This document shows, one piece after another, positions 1 to 6,953 of a stretch of 33,751 nucleotides of DNA; position 1 is the first letter of the stretch; the number at the start of each line of letters is the position of its first letter. Under the pieces are notes generated by a model. That model did no database searches and had not been told where the DNA came from. It saw only the letters and a list, made by a program, of their open reading frames with translations. Location of the stretch: the NCBI RefSeq assembly GCF_003346515.1, contig NZ_QQNA01000115.1:1-33751 (forward strand), read 5' to 3'. This DNA is from Streptomyces corynorhini. GTDB taxonomy: Bacteria; Actinomycetota; Actinomycetes; Streptomycetales; Streptomycetaceae. Made by a program: the position numbers and the translations under genes.

Positions 1-19
1 GCCCACGCGGAGCGTGGGC
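1..19. terminator. hairpin, probable terminator of a gene left of the window
   Basis: Perfect 8-bp inverted repeat GCCCACGC / GCGTGGGC with a 3-nt loop at the very left edge. A GC-rich stem without a U-tract is usual for Streptomyces terminators. The gene it would serve lies outside the window. Confidence 0.5.
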
Positions 20-233
20 GACGGACGACAACGCGGCGAGGCGCGGTGCCAGGGCTCGCGAGCCCGGCATGATCCAAACGAGAGGCCCTAGCGCCGCACC
101 ACCCGCCCCGGGGACCGTCCCCGACCGCGCGGACCCGCCACGAGGGCCGTCGCACCGGATACGTACAGACACACGTACGTACGGCGCGGCGGCCCTCGCC
201 CCGTCCACAGAGGCGTACGGCAGGATGGGCGGC

Positions 234-1724
234 ATGCCGAGCGCAGAAGAGAGAACCGTGCACCAGGACCGGTCCGACGTACCGCCCACGCGGCGGGACG
301 AGGTGGCGGCCGCCGGCAGCGAACTGATCGGCGGTCCGGCCGGACGCCGGGCCTGGTTCGGCAGCGGCCGGCTCGCCCCCGTGCAGGCCGTCGCACTGGT
401 GGCCATCGGCATGTTCGCGCTGGGCATGGTCCAGAAAATGCCCTGCTACAACTGGGCGTGGTTCCGGGGCGCCAGCTCGCAGTACACCCACGCCTGCTAC
501 TCGGACATCCCGCATCTCTTCCTCGGACGCGGCTTCGCGGACAACCTGGTCCCCTACTTCGACCGGCTCAGCGGAGACATGCAGTACCTGGAGTACCCCG
601 TACTGACGGGCCTCTTCATGGAAGTCGCCTCCTGGCTCACCCCGGGCGGATCCATCCAGTACCGCGAGCAGATGTACTGGATGGTCAACGCGGGCATGCT
701 GATGATCTGCGCCGTGGTCATCGCCGTCTGTGTCACCCGCACCCATCGGCGCCGTCCTTGGGACGGCCTGCTGGTCGCCCTCGCGCCCGCCTTCGCGCTG
801 ACCGCCACCATCAACTGGGACCTGCTGGCCGTGGCGCTCACCGCCGCCGCGATGCTGATGTGGTCGCGCGGCCGCGCCCTGGCCTTCGGCATCCTGATCG
901 GTCTCGCGACCGCCGCGAAGCTCTACCCCGTACTCCTGCTCGGCCCGCTGCTCGTGCTGTGCTGGCGGGCCGGGAAGTTCCGCGAGTACGCGACGGCCCT
1001 GCTCGCCACCGCCGGCTCCTGGCTCGCGGTGAATCTGCCGGTCATGGTGCTCGCGCCCGAAGGATGGAAGAAGTTCTACACGTTCAGCCAGGAGCGGCAG
1101 GTCGACTTCGGCTCCTTCTGGCTGATCATCACCCAGCGCACGGGCAAGTCCATCGATGTCGAGAGCGTCAACACCTACGCGATGGTGCTGATGGTCCTGG
1201 CCTGCGCCGGCATCCTCGCCCTCACCCTCACGGCGCCCCGCCGGCCGCGCTTCGCCCAGCTGGCCTTCCTGGTCGTCGCCGCCTTCATCCTCACCAACAA
1301 GGTCTACTCGCCGCAGTACGTCCTGTGGCTGATCCCGCTGGCCGTCCTCGCCCGGCCGCGCTGGCGGGACTTCCTCATCTGGCAGGCGTGCGAGGTCATG
1401 TACTTCCTCGGCATCTGGATGTACCTCGCCTACACGACCAGCGGCGACGCCCACAAGGGACTGCCCACCGAGGGCTATCAGCTCGCCATCGCCCTGCACC
1501 TCGTCGGCACGCTCTACCTGTGCGCCCTGGTCGTACGGGACATCCTGGTGCCCGAACGGGACGGCGTACGGGCGGACGGCTCGGACGATCCGTCCGGCGG
1601 CGTTCTCGACCGTGCCGCGGACAGATTCGTCCTCGGCCGGAACGTCCGCCCGGTCCGGCAGGAGGCACAGCTGGTGGAAGGCGAGCGCGTCGAGTGGGGG
1701 GTTCCGCCGCGGGGCGCCGCCTGA
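234..1724 (+). CDS. GT87/DUF2029-type polytopic membrane glycosyltransferase
   Basis: About 496 residues. After a hydrophilic head of about 48 residues there is a long series of hydrophobic segments, the first at about 49-69. The loop after it carries conserved-looking acidic and aromatic residues (YSDIPHLF, LEYPVLTGLF), and a later segment reads ATAAKLYPVLLLGPL. This matches the GT-C fold DUF2029/GT87 family, which in actinobacteria uses polyprenyl-phosphate mannose or related donors to build envelope glycans on the outer membrane face; the acceptor cannot be read from sequence. The frame is open from ATG 69, but I prefer ATG 234 because AGGA lies 8 nt upstream; GTG 258, with a purine-rich tract before it, is an alternative. 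It converges on the alanine-racemase-like gene, with palindromic terminators between. Confidence 0.75.
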   Translation: MPSAEERTVHQDRSDVPPTRRDEVAAAGSELIGGPAGRRAWFGSGRLAPVQAVALVAIGMFALGMVQKMPCYNWAWFRGASSQYTHACYSDIPHLFLGRGFADNLVPYFDRLSGDMQYLEYPVLTGLFMEVASWLTPGGSIQYREQMYWMVNAGMLMICAVVIAVCVTRTHRRRPWDGLLVALAPAFALTATINWDLLAVALTAAAMLMWSRGRALAFGILIGLATAAKLYPVLLLGPLLVLCWRAGKFREYATALLATAGSWLAVNLPVMVLAPEGWKKFYTFSQERQVDFGSFWLIITQRTGKSIDVESVNTYAMVLMVLACAGILALTLTAPRRPRFAQLAFLVVAAFILTNKVYSPQYVLWLIPLAVLARPRWRDFLIWQACEVMYFLGIWMYLAYTTSGDAHKGLPTEGYQLAIALHLVGTLYLCALVVRDILVPERDGVRADGSDDPSGGVLDRAADRFVLGRNVRPVRQEAQLVEGERVEWGVPPRGAA

Positions 1725-1813
1725 GCCACCCGGGGCACGGGTCCGAGGCGTCGGGGGCGCGGTGCTGGGCGTGAGGCGTCGGGGCGCCGCCGTCTGCCGC
1801 CAGAAGAGGGCTC

Positions 1814-1843
1814 GGCGGGCTCGTACGGCCGTACGAGCCCGCC
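1814..1843. terminator. 30-bp perfect palindrome, bidirectional terminator
   Basis: 15-bp arms (GGCGGGCTCGTACGG and its complement) with no spacer, about 90 nt after the glycosyltransferase stop. It lies between convergent genes and can work on either strand. Confidence 0.65.
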
Positions 1844-1880
1844 CAGGTCTCGGAGCGCCATCGGCTTGTCCGTCGGTCTT

Positions 1881-1904
1881 CCGGGAGCCGCTCAGGGCTC
1901 CCGG
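1881..1904. terminator. hairpin, probable terminator of the racemase-like gene
   Basis: 9-bp arms CCGGGAGCC / GGCTCCCGG with a 6-nt loop. An overlapping 10-bp pair GAGCCGCTCA (1885-1894) / TGAGCGGCTC (1910-1919) could form an alternative stem. It sits downstream of the minus-strand gene that ends at 2021. Confidence 0.45.
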
Positions 1905-1952
1905 GGCGTTGAGCGGCTCAGGGCAGGGCCTCGGGTCCCGGTCCCGCCCTGA

Positions 1953-2001
1953 GCCCAGGCCCTCGCGCCCAGGCATTCAACGCCCAGGCCCTCGCGCCCA
2001 G
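1953..2001. repeat. 20-bp direct repeat, two exact copies
   Basis: The same 20 bases occur at 1953-1972 and 1982-2001, a 29-bp period, and a shorter echo (AGCCCAG) follows near 2010. It lies in the non-coding gap 1725-2020, just after the 3' end of the racemase-like gene. It looks like a local tandem duplication. Confidence 0.7.
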
Positions 2002-2020
2002 ATCTTCGAGCCCAGCCGGA

Positions 2021-3052
2021 TCAGCGGTCGACGATGCGGTCGAACTGCGTCGTCGTGTGGCGCAGATGGGCCACCAGCTCGTCGCCGACCCTGGGTTCCT
2101 GCGCGTCCGACGGCACGAAGAGGATCGACACCTGCATGTGCGGCGGCTCGGCGAACCACCGCTGCTTGCCGTCCCACACGAACGGCGAGAGATTCCGGTT
2201 GACCGTCGCCAGACCCGCCCGCGCGACCCCCTTGGCACGGGGCATCACACCGTGCAGCGCCTTCGGAGCCTCCAGCCCCACCCCGTGCGACGTACCGCCG
2301 GCGACGACCACCAGCCAGCCGTCCGAAGCGGCCTTCTGCTGCCGGTAGCCGAACCTGTCGCCCTTGGCGACCCTGGTCACGTCCAGCACCGAACCCCGGT
2401 ACTCGGTCGCGTCATGGTCCCCGAGCCACAGCCGCGTCCCGATACGGGCGCGGAAACGCGTCTGCGGGAACTGCTGCTGCAACCGCGCCAGCTCCGAGGA
2501 GCCCAGATGGCTGACGAACATGGTGTGCAGCGGCAGCCGCGCCGCCCGCAGCCGGTCCATCCAGGCGATGACCTCCTCGACCGCGTCGGAGCCGTCCGTA
2601 CGGTCGAGCGGAAGGTGCAGGGCGAAACCCTCCAGGCGCACATCCTCTATGGCCGCGTGGAGCTGGCCCAGCTCCTCCTCCTTCACCCCGTGCCGCTTCA
2701 TCGAACTCATGCACTCGATGACCACGCGGGCGCCGACCAGGGCGAACACACCGTCGACGGACGAGACCGACCGCACGACGCGGTCCGGCAGCGGCACCGG
2801 CTCCTCGCCGCGCCGGAAAGGCGTGAGAACGAGCAGATCGCCGCTGAACCAGTCCTTTATGCGGGCGGCCTCGTAAATGGTCCCGACGGCGAGCGTGTCG
2901 GAGCCGAAGCGATTGGTCTCGTCGGCGAGCCGTTCATGGCTGAAGCCGTAACCATTGCCCTTGCAGACGGGGACGAGCCCAGGAAACTGCTCGATGACCG
3001 ACTTCTGGTGCGCCCGCCAGCGCGCGGTGTCGACGTAGAGGGAGAGCGCCAT
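2021..3052 (-). CDS. alanine racemase-fold PLP protein
   Basis: 343 residues. The N-terminal part resembles the alanine racemase barrel: a lysine in VPVCKGNGYG (K31) occupies the place of the PLP-binding lysine in the VKADAYGHG block of classical Alr. Later blocks MKRHGV, HTMFVSHL and RARIGTRLWLG fit the same fold, and the last third (VTRVAKGDRFGYRQQ) resembles the beta-domain. It is shorter and more divergent than a housekeeping Alr, so racemase activity is an inference; the substrate may be alanine or another amino acid. ATG 3052 is chosen because GAAAGG precedes it and the sequence begins MALSLYVDTARW; GTG 3160 would add a poorly conserved-looking leader. It lies 111 nt downstream of femX on the same strand, suggesting co-transcription and a cell-wall precursor role. 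Confidence 0.75.
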   Translation of the reverse strand: MALSLYVDTARWRAHQKSVIEQFPGLVPVCKGNGYGFSHERLADETNRFGSDTLAVGTIYEAARIKDWFSGDLLVLTPFRRGEEPVPLPDRVVRSVSSVDGVFALVGARVVIECMSSMKRHGVKEEELGQLHAAIEDVRLEGFALHLPLDRTDGSDAVEEVIAWMDRLRAARLPLHTMFVSHLGSSELARLQQQFPQTRFRARIGTRLWLGDHDATEYRGSVLDVTRVAKGDRFGYRQQKAASDGWLVVVAGGTSHGVGLEAPKALHGVMPRAKGVARAGLATVNRNLSPFVWDGKQRWFAEPPHMQVSILFVPSDAQEPRVGDELVAHLRHTTTQFDRIVDR

Positions 3053-3163
3053 GCCGGTCCGGAACCTTTCTCTCGGCTGCGGTGAAGAGGAATACGGATG
3101 ATGTTCGGAAACCTGGACGGCCGTAAGGAGTGAATCCGCGGTCAGTCGCGTGGCGATCACCGA

Positions 3164-4282
3164 TCAGCGGCGCGACATATACATGTCCAGCGCCTTGTGG
3201 AGCAGCTTGTTGAGCGGGAAGTCCCATTCGCCGATGTATTCGACGGCTTCCCCGCCGGTGCCCACCTTGAACTGGATCAGACCGAAAAGATGATCCGTCT
3301 CGTCCAGCGAATCGGAGATGCCGCGCAGGTCGTAGACCGTCGCCCCCATCGCGTACGCGTCACGGAGCATCCGCCACTGCATCGCGTTGGACGGGCGCAC
3401 CTCGCGCTTGTGATTGGCGGAGGCGCCGTACGAGTACCAGACGTGGCCACCGACGATCAGCATCGTCGCCGCCGCCACGTTCTCGCCCTCGTGACGGGCG
3501 AAGTAGAGGCGCATGCGGTTGGGGTCCTCGGTGTTCAGGACGGACCACATGCGCTGGAAGTACGAGAGGGGCCGCGGCCGGAAGTGGTCCCGCTCGGCCG
3601 TGATCTCGTACAGCCGCTGCCACTCGGCCAGGTCCTCGTAACTGCCCTGGACGACATCGACGCCGGCCTTCTCGGCCTTCTTGATATTGCGTCGCCACAG
3701 CTGATTGAAGCCCTTGAGGACATCGTCCAGCGAGCGGTTGGCCAGAGGCACCTGGAAAACGTAGCGAGGCTGGACGTCACCGAATCCGGCGCCGCCGTCC
3801 TCGCCCTGCTGCCAGCCCATCTTGCGCAGCCGGTCGGACACCTCGAAGGCGCGCGGCTCGATGTGCGAGGCCTCGACGTCGCGCAGCCGCTTGACGTCCG
3901 GATCCTGAATTCCGGACTTGATCGCCGCGGCGTTCCAGCGCCGGATGACGACCGGGGGGCCCATCTTCACGGAAAAGGCGCCCTGGTGCTTGAGATGGGC
4001 CAGCATCGGCTGGAGCCACTCATCGAGATTGGGGGCGTACCAGTTCAGCACCGGGCCCTCGGGCAGATACGCCAGATAGCGCTTGATCTTCGGCAGCTGA
4101 CGGTAGAGGACCAGTCCGGCACCGACGAGCTGGTCGTTCTTGTCGAACCAGCCCAGGTTCTCGGAGCGCCACTCCGTCTTGACGTCAGCCCATGCCGGGA
4201 CCTGGCAGTGACTAGCCGAGGGCAGGCTCTGGATGTACGCCAGATGCTGCTCACGGCTGATGGTCCTCAGGGTCAGGCTCAT
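3164..4282 (-). CDS. femX: FemX-type lipid II:glycine glycyltransferase
   Basis: 372 residues, a full-length FemABX-family protein (two GNAT-like subdomains). The N-terminal part is typical (SASHCQVPAWADVK, GAGLVLYRQLP, YLPEGPVLNW) and the C-terminal block reads YSYGASANHKREVRPSNAMQWRMLRDA, split here as YSYGASAN and SNAMQW, followed by YDLRGI. In Streptomyces, FemX transfers glycine from Gly-tRNA to the lysine-position diaminopimelate side chain of the peptidoglycan precursor, giving the one-glycine branch; it is essential in S. coelicolor (SCO3904 from memory) unless VanK substitutes. It acts at the cytoplasmic membrane face. ATG 4282 is preceded by GAGGAG about 10 nt upstream. Downstream comes the racemase-like gene. 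Confidence 0.88.
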   Translation of the reverse strand: MSLTLRTISREQHLAYIQSLPSASHCQVPAWADVKTEWRSENLGWFDKNDQLVGAGLVLYRQLPKIKRYLAYLPEGPVLNWYAPNLDEWLQPMLAHLKHQGAFSVKMGPPVVIRRWNAAAIKSGIQDPDVKRLRDVEASHIEPRAFEVSDRLRKMGWQQGEDGGAGFGDVQPRYVFQVPLANRSLDDVLKGFNQLWRRNIKKAEKAGVDVVQGSYEDLAEWQRLYEITAERDHFRPRPLSYFQRMWSVLNTEDPNRMRLYFARHEGENVAAATMLIVGGHVWYSYGASANHKREVRPSNAMQWRMLRDAYAMGATVYDLRGISDSLDETDHLFGLIQFKVGTGGEAVEYIGEWDFPLNKLLHKALDMYMSRR

Positions 4283-4372
4283 GCGGGGCGCTCCTCGGCA
4301 GGTGTGTCCCCATGGATACAGGGGCTCCGGCTCTCGCGCCGAAGCCTACTGCGCCGATGGAGCGCCCCGTCT

Positions 4373-4404
4373 GGCTGTGGGCCCGAGCGCTCCGGCCCAC
4401 AGCC
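4373..4404. terminator. hairpin terminator after the small membrane gene
   Basis: 11-bp arms GGCTGTGGGCC / GGCCCACAGCC with a 10-nt loop, 45 nt past the minus-strand stop at 4449 and just upstream of femX. It should separate the two transcripts. Confidence 0.6.
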
Positions 4405-4448
4405 GGAGGGGGCGCTGCGGCTCGTGCTGCGGTACTCCGGCGCGAGTA

Positions 4449-4763
4449 CTAGCCGATGATGCCCCCGAACAGCCCGCCGTGTGCCATCCCGAGGAAGAAG
4501 CCGACGGCCGAGGCACCCAACCCGATGATCGTCAGGAACCGTTCGCGGGTCGTCACCGAGATGAACTGGCTGTACGCGCCGGTCAGAATGCCCACCAGCC
4601 CCGCCCATGAGCTGAGCAGATGCAGATCGTGGAAGAACGCCGAGACGAACGCGAGAACGCCCAGCGTCAGCGTGACCGCCACCAGGGTGTCCTGAAGCGG
4701 ATGAGGCTTTCCGTCGGTGGCGAAGAGAGAGGTCGCGGAGTTCGGTCGCATTGCCTGTGCCAT
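4449..4763 (-). CDS. small integral membrane protein, unknown function
   Basis: 104 residues. A short hydrophilic N-terminus (MAQAMRPNSATSLFATDGK) is followed by three hydrophobic segments, at about 33-50, 55-75 and 82-102, the last rich in glycine (AHGGLFGGIIG). The start is fixed by a perfect AGGAGGTG 5 nt before ATG 4763. The place between femX and rpsF is syntenic with a small hypothetical membrane gene of S. coelicolor. I recognise no catalytic motif, and the function is unknown. It is divergent from rpsF, sharing a 288-bp intergenic region. Confidence 0.8.
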   Translation of the reverse strand: MAQAMRPNSATSLFATDGKPHPLQDTLVAVTLTLGVLAFVSAFFHDLHLLSSWAGLVGILTGAYSQFISVTTRERFLTIIGLGASAVGFFLGMAHGGLFGGIIG

Positions 4764-4958
4764 GTGGCACCTCCTGAGCCCTGTGGCCCTGCCGGAGGCG
4801 GCGCTTCGTAGCGCCGCACACACCCGATGTGTACAGATTGCGGCCAAGGGCGACCGGATTTCAACCGGAAGCCGTTGTGCGGGTAGTCTGTACGGTCTGC
4901 ACCGGTGTCTGCCCTGCCCTGAAGCAATCCCCTCGTACGTCTCGTACGTCGAGCCGGA

Positions 4959-4981
4959 TTGTCAGTGGTGGCCGATACCGT
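4959..4981 (+). promoter_or_regulatory. RecA-independent damage-type promoter of rpsF-ssb
   Basis: TTGTCAGTG (4959-4967), then 8 nt, then TACCGT (4976-4981). This fits TTGTCAGTG-N8-TANNNT, the RecA-NDp/PafBC-dependent promoter class of actinobacteria. Transcription would begin near 4988 and give a leader of about 64 nt before rpsF. Confidence 0.75.
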
Positions 4982-4998
4982 TGCGTACGCATCACGAC

Positions 4999-5041
4999 CC
5001 TCCTGCCACGGAACGACCGTGGCCGCTGAGTCCAAAGGAGG
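4999..5041 (+). promoter_or_regulatory. rpsF leader fold that can mask the Shine-Dalgarno
   Basis: CCTCCT (4999-5004) pairs perfectly with the SD-containing AGGAGG (5036-5041). Directly inside it is a 7-bp hairpin GCCACGG / CCGTGGC (5005-5011 / 5017-5023), leaving a 12-nt 3' bulge. The architecture resembles the S6:S18-binding leader known for rpsF mRNAs, which gives autogenous control. The assignment is by shape only. Confidence 0.55.
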
Positions 5042-5051
5042 TGGGTTCCAC

Positions 5052-5342
5052 ATGCGTCACTACGAAGTGATGGTCATCCTCGACCCCGATCTCGAGGAGC
5101 GAGCTGTCTCCCCGCTGATCGAGAACTTCCTCTCCGTCGTCCGCGAGGGCAACGGAAAGGTCGAGAAGGTCGACACCTGGGGCCGTCGTCGTCTCTCTTA
5201 CGAGATCAAGAAGAAGCCCGAGGGCATCTACTCGGTCATCGACCTCCAGGCCGAGCCTGCGGTCGTCAAGGAGCTCGACCGACAGATGAACCTGAACGAG
5301 TCGGTCCTCCGGACCAAGGTCCTCCGCCCCGAGACCCACTGA
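5052..5342 (+). CDS. rpsF: 30S ribosomal protein S6
   Basis: 96 residues, normal length. The start [16 protein letters not shown] is diagnostic, as are [12 protein letters not shown] and the C-terminal [11 protein letters not shown]6 binds S18 on the 30S platform. ATG 5052 follows AAGGAGG with about 10 nt spacing; the frame is open further upstream, but S6 proteins begin at MRHYE. First gene of rpsF-ssb-rpsR-rplI. The damage-type promoter and SD-masking leader upstream suggest that both DNA damage and free S6:S18 control it. Confidence 0.97.
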
Positions 5343-5416
5343 GCTTCTAGCTCAGCGGTCATCGGGTTCGAGTAGCAGCAAGCAGCCAGAAGCAATCCCC
5401 GCCGAGAGGTTCACCC

Positions 5417-6013
5417 ATGGCAGGCGAGACCGTGATCACGGTCGTCGGCAATCTCGTCGACGACCCCGAGCTGCGCTTCACCCCGTCCGGTGCGGCGGTC
5501 GCGAAGTTCCGTGTCGCGTCCACTCCCCGCATCTTCGACAGGCAGACCAATGAGTGGAAGGACGGTGAGGGCCTCTTCCTCACCTGCTCGGTCTGGCGTC
5601 AGGCGGCGGAGAACGTCGCGGAGTCGCTCCAGCGAGGCATGCGCGTTGTCGTGCAGGGCCGGCTGAAGCAGCGGTCCTACGAGGACCGTGAGGGCGTCAA
5701 GCGCACGGTCTACGAGCTGGACGTCGAGGAAGTCGGCCCCAGTCTCAAGAACGCCACGGCGAAGGTCACCAAGACCACCGGTCGTGGGGGCCAGGGCGGC
5801 TACGGCGGCGGCCAGCAGCAGGGCGGCGGCAACTGGGGCGGCGGCTCCGGTGGCGGCGGCCAGCAGGGCGGCGGCGGTGCTCCCGCCGACGACCCGTGGG
5901 CCGCCGGCGCGCCGGCGGCCGGCGGCGGCCAGCAGCAGTCGCAGGGCGGCGGCAATGGAGGCGGCTGGGGCGGAAGCTCCGGCGGCGGCTACTCGGACGA
6001 GCCTCCCTTCTAA
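5417..6013 (+). CDS. ssb: single-stranded DNA-binding protein SsbA
   Basis: 198 residues. The OB-fold core covers about 1-112 ([54 protein letters not shown]). A linker of about 70 residues made of glycine, glutamine, serine and tryptophan follows, and the protein ends in the acidic tip SDEPPF, which recruits replication and repair partners. The chain coats single strands at forks. Location inside the r-protein operon is typical of the essential SsbA; Streptomyces have a second SSB elsewhere. GAGAGG precedes the ATG. The linker is encoded by low-complexity GGCGGC-rich DNA at about 5789-5990. Confidence 0.97.
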   Translation: MAGETVITVVGNLVDDPELRFTPSGAAVAKFRVASTPRIFDRQTNEWKDGEGLFLTCSVWRQAAENVAESLQRGMRVVVQGRLKQRSYEDREGVKRTVYELDVEEVGPSLKNATAKVTKTTGRGGQGGYGGGQQQGGGNWGGGSGGGGQQGGGGAPADDPWAAGAPAAGGGQQQSQGGGNGGGWGGSSGGGYSDEPPF

Positions 6014-6058
6014 AGGGCGGGCTCGCACCCCACTTCTTGATCACACAGGAGAAACACC

Positions 6059-6295
6059 ATGGCGAAGCCGCCTGTGCGCAAGCCTAAGAAGAAGGTCTGC
6101 GCGTTCTGCAAGGACAAGACCCAGTACGTGGACTACAAGGACACGAACATGCTGCGGAAGTTCATTTCCGACCGCGGCAAGATCCGTGCCCGCCGCGTCA
6201 CCGGCAACTGCACGCAGCATCAGCGTGACGTCGCCACGGCCGTCAAGAACAGCCGTGAGATGGCGCTGCTGCCCTACACGTCCACCGCGCGATAA
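6059..6295 (+). CDS. rpsR: 30S ribosomal protein S18, zinc-binding form
   Basis: 78 residues, normal length. C14, C17 (CAFC), C51 and H54 (NCTQH) form a zinc-ribbon-like set, so this is the C+ paralog. Actinobacteria commonly have a second, Zur-repressed C- copy elsewhere that replaces it under zinc starvation. AGGAG lies 8 nt before ATG. It is the partner of S6, whose gene opens this operon. Confidence 0.96.
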   Translation: MAKPPVRKPKKKVCAFCKDKTQYVDYKDTNMLRKFISDRGKIRARRVTGNCTQHQRDVATAVKNSREMALLPYTSTAR

Positions 6296-6313
6296 GGGAA
6301 GGGTGACCGAATA

Positions 6314-6760
6314 ATGAAGATCATCCTCACCCACGAGGTCTCTGGCCTCGGTGCCGCCGGCGACGTCGTGGACGTCAAGGACGGCTACGCTCGCAACTAC
6401 CTGGTTCCGCGTGGTTTCGCGATCCGCTGGACCAAGGGTGGCGAGAAGGACGTGGCGCAGATCCGCCGCGCCCGCAAGATCCACGAGATCGCGACCATCG
6501 AGCAGGCCAACGAGATCAAGGCCCGCCTCGAAGGCGTGAAGGTGCAGCTGGCCGTTCGCTCCGGCGACGCCGGCCGTCTCTTCGGCTCCGTCACCCCGGC
6601 CGACCTCGCTTCGGCGATCAAGTCCGCCGGTGGTCCGGAGGTCGACAAGCGCCGTATCGAGCTGGGCTCGCCGATCAAGACCCTGGGCTCGCACCAGGTG
6701 TCGGTGCGTCTGCACCCCGAGGTCGCCGCGAAGCTCGGCATCGAGGTCGTCGCCGCCTAA
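6314..6760 (+). CDS. rplI: 50S ribosomal protein L9
   Basis: 148 residues. The N-terminal RNA-binding domain is diagnostic ([26 protein letters not shown]), followed by the long helix and a C-terminal domain with [12 protein letters not shown]. It starts 18 nt after the rpsR stop, with AAGGG upstream. Last gene of the operon; a strong terminator follows 28 nt after the stop. Confidence 0.97.
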   Translation: MKIILTHEVSGLGAAGDVVDVKDGYARNYLVPRGFAIRWTKGGEKDVAQIRRARKIHEIATIEQANEIKARLEGVKVQLAVRSGDAGRLFGSVTPADLASAIKSAGGPEVDKRRIELGSPIKTLGSHQVSVRLHPEVAAKLGIEVVAA

Positions 6761-6788
6761 GGCGTCGTACTCGACTCGGTAGAGCATG

Positions 6789-6823
6789 GAGAGGGCCCGT
6801 ACCCCTGGGGTACGGGCCCTCTC
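6789..6823 (+). terminator. strong terminator of the rpsF-rplI operon
   Basis: 17-bp perfect stem (5' arm begins GAGAGGGCCC, 3' arm ends GGGCCCTCTC) around a single T, so the true loop will use the inner pairs. Placed right after rplI and before a minus-strand gene end. Confidence 0.8.
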
Positions 6824-6885
6824 TGTAGGCCGATCTGTATGTCGATGTCACGTGGCATGCCCCAGGGGAACCACGGCGGGGGAAT

Positions 6886-6907
6886 GCCTGTTTCACGTGA
6901 AACAGGC
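6886..6907. other. parS site 1
   Basis: Perfect 14-bp ParB site GTTTCACGTGAAAC at 6890-6903, within a 22-bp perfect palindrome. Intergenic between the convergent rplI and MATE genes. Confidence 0.92.
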
Positions 6908-6913
6908 GGAGCC

Positions 6914-6935
6914 GGGTGTTTCACGTGAAACACCC
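6914..6935. other. parS site 2
   Basis: A second perfect core at 6918-6931, again within a 22-bp palindrome. The centres of sites 1 and 2 are 28 bp apart, so two ParB clamps could load side by side. Confidence 0.92.
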
Positions 6936-6953
6936 CCACGCCGCGCCTCCGGA

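Noticed and set aside
5789..5990. GGC-rich repeats in ssb
   Set aside because: They simply encode the glycine-rich linker normal for actinobacterial SSB.
6766..6786. tRNA D-arm-like bases (CTCGGTAGAGC)
   Set aside because: No acceptor, anticodon or T arm around it; the stretch runs straight into the rplI terminator.
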